Of a DNA stretch of 7,988 nt, positions 7,205-7,988 are shown piece by piece. The notes beneath the pieces are model-generated. The model saw only the letters and a program-made list of their open reading frames with translations. It made no database searches and had not been told where the DNA came from. This DNA comes from an uncultured Alcaligenaceae bacterium (GTDB lineage: Bacteria > Pseudomonadota > Gammaproteobacteria > Burkholderiales > Burkholderiaceae_B): NCBI GenBank assembly GCA_937897265.1, contig CALCPT010000714.1, positions 1 to 7,988 on the forward strand. Direction: 5' to 3'. Each line of letters begins with the position of its first letter. Position 1 is the first letter of the stretch. The position numbers were made by a program, and so were the translations under genes.

Positions 7205-7243
7205 CGCGCTTGACCGAACTATTGATACGCTCGGTTAAGCGCG
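7205..7243. repeat. Inverted repeat, 13-bp arms, terminator-like hairpin without a T-tract
   Basis: Arm CGCGCTTGACCGA (7205-7217) is complementary to TCGGTTAAGCGCG (7231-7243) at 12 of 13 positions, and the remaining one is a G-T wobble. The loop is 13 nt. It stands between the receptor stop and dprA, where the operon transcript would be expected to end. No run of T follows the stem on either strand, so it is not a classical intrinsic terminator. It could be an mRNA-stabilising structure, a Rho-assisted pause site, a protein-binding dyad or a REP-like element. The structure is seen directly; its role is unknown. Confidence 0.6.
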
Positions 7244-7343
7244 ACAGCAAGTTCAATGTCATCCGCATTGCGTGACCTACGACGGATATTTTGAGCCTAT
7301 CTTTGCTGTCATGCGGACCACAGTTCGTGGCACACTCGGTCGC

Positions 7344-7988
7344 ATGCAAAATTCTCTGTATGAAGACTCGCTTGCCGCGTGGCTGCGCTTAAGCCTACAA
7401 CCTGGCATTGGCGCGATACACGCCCACCGATTGTTGCAAACGTTCGAAGATCCGTGCGCGCTGTATCAAGCCTCGTATGCAACGTTGCACGCCATACTCG
7501 CTGCACCGTTAGCTGCTCAGCTGACACAACCGTTGAACCCTGACACGGCCAAATACATTGAGCGCGCGCTGTGTTGGGCGCGCGAACCCGGTCAGGCGCT
7601 CGTTACCCCGGCTCACCCTCTCTACCCAGAGCGCTTACGGCAAATGCCCGATGCTCCACTCGTGCTCTACGCTCGCGGCGCTTTGCGTCGCCTTGAACAA
7701 GAGGCGCTCGCCTTAGTCGGCGCACGTAATGCGACGGCTGACGGCCTTGATCACGCTGAAGCCTTCGCTTTGTATCTGGCGCAGCAGGGTTTTGCCATCA
7801 TCAGTGGCCTCGCGCATGGGATCGATGCCGCAGCGCATCGCGGCGCTCTCGCAGCGGGGCCAGAGCACGGCGGCACCATCGCAGTCCTAGGTACAGGTGC
7901 CGATATTATTTATCCAACGTCGCATCGTACTCTTGCCGACAACATTCTTTCAGCAGACGGTTTGATTTTGTCAGAGTTTGAATTAGGT
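7344..7988 (+). CDS. dprA: DNA-processing protein DprA (Smf), N-terminal part (runs off the right edge)
   Basis: The 215 codons visible encode the first half of DprA, the cytoplasmic protein that binds incoming single-stranded DNA and loads RecA during natural transformation; it is also widespread in species not known to be competent. An N-terminal helical domain with LAAWLRLSLQPGIGAIHAHRLL (10-31) precedes the Rossmann-like core. The core shows PLYPERLRQMPDAPLVLYARG (92-112), LVGARNATADG (124-134), SGLAHGIDAAAHRGAL (154-169) and TIAVLGTGADIIYP (178-191). Full-length family members have roughly 360-400 residues, so the C-terminus is missing only because of the window edge. The ATG at 7344 is chosen because homologues start a few residues before LAAWLRL. 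In-frame ATG 7311 and GTG 7272 would lengthen it, and none has a good ribosome-binding site. In many gammaproteobacteria and betaproteobacteria dprA lies close to def and divergent from it; here the catabolic operon separates them. Confidence 0.93.
   Translation, partial: MQNSLYEDSLAAWLRLSLQPGIGAIHAHRLLQTFEDPCALYQASYATLHAILAAPLAAQLTQPLNPDTAKYIERALCWAREPGQALVTPAHPLYPERLRQMPDAPLVLYARGALRRLEQEALALVGARNATADGLDHAEAFALYLAQQGFAIISGLAHGIDAAAHRGALAAGPEHGGTIAVLGTGADIIYPTSHRTLADNILSADGLILSEFELG

Noticed and set aside
7205..7243. Calling the 13-bp hairpin a Rho-independent terminator
   Set aside because: No T-run follows the stem on either strand.
182..7257. GTTCAAT present at 182-188 and 7251-7257 as possible insertion-site direct repeats
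   Set aside because: A shared 7-mer between two spacers of about 170 bp is expected by chance, and no recombinase gene is present.

Overview
The window looks like a piece of a betaproteobacterial chromosome, most likely Burkholderiales. Three things point that way: a Bug/TctC-family periplasmic solute receptor (a family greatly expanded in that group), a peptide deformylase N-terminus of the betaproteobacterial type, and a dprA gene facing away from def. The taxonomic call rests on protein character only. No rRNA, tRNA, insertion sequence, integrase or CRISPR array is visible.

Layout: at the left edge (1-169, minus strand) is the N-terminal third of peptide deformylase (def), which runs off the window. 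A 177-bp divergent control region (170-346) follows. It holds a plausible def promoter, a cluster of three AAACCTA repeats with CCTA/TAGG dyad character, and a TTGACA -35 element facing right. Then come five co-directional genes on the plus strand: hyuA-like (347-2404), hyuB-like (2412-4118), a class III (CaiB/BaiF) CoA-transferase (4115-5281), an enoyl-CoA hydratase/crotonase (5281-6096) and a Bug-type receptor (6160-7182). A 161-bp spacer with two hairpins follows, one with 13-bp arms. The right edge (7344-7988) is the N-terminal half of DprA, in the same orientation and cut by the window end.

The first four genes are packed with a 7-bp gap, an ATGA overlap and a TGATG overlap, so they are almost certainly one translationally coupled operon. 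The receptor gene is 63 bp downstream with its own strong AAGGAG site. The inferred logic is as follows. The receptor captures an extracellular, probably carboxylated or polar, compound. The HyuA/HyuB pair performs an ATP-dependent step, either opening a cyclic amide or imide or carboxylating a ketone. The resulting acid is activated by CoA transfer, and the crotonase hydrates (or otherwise processes) the acyl-CoA. The substrate is not determinable from sequence. No regulator, thiolase, dehydrogenase or membrane transporter subunits lie in the window.

The most notable features are the insertion of this dispensable catabolic operon between the housekeeping genes def and dprA, the gene combination itself, and the repeat cluster upstream of the operon promoter.
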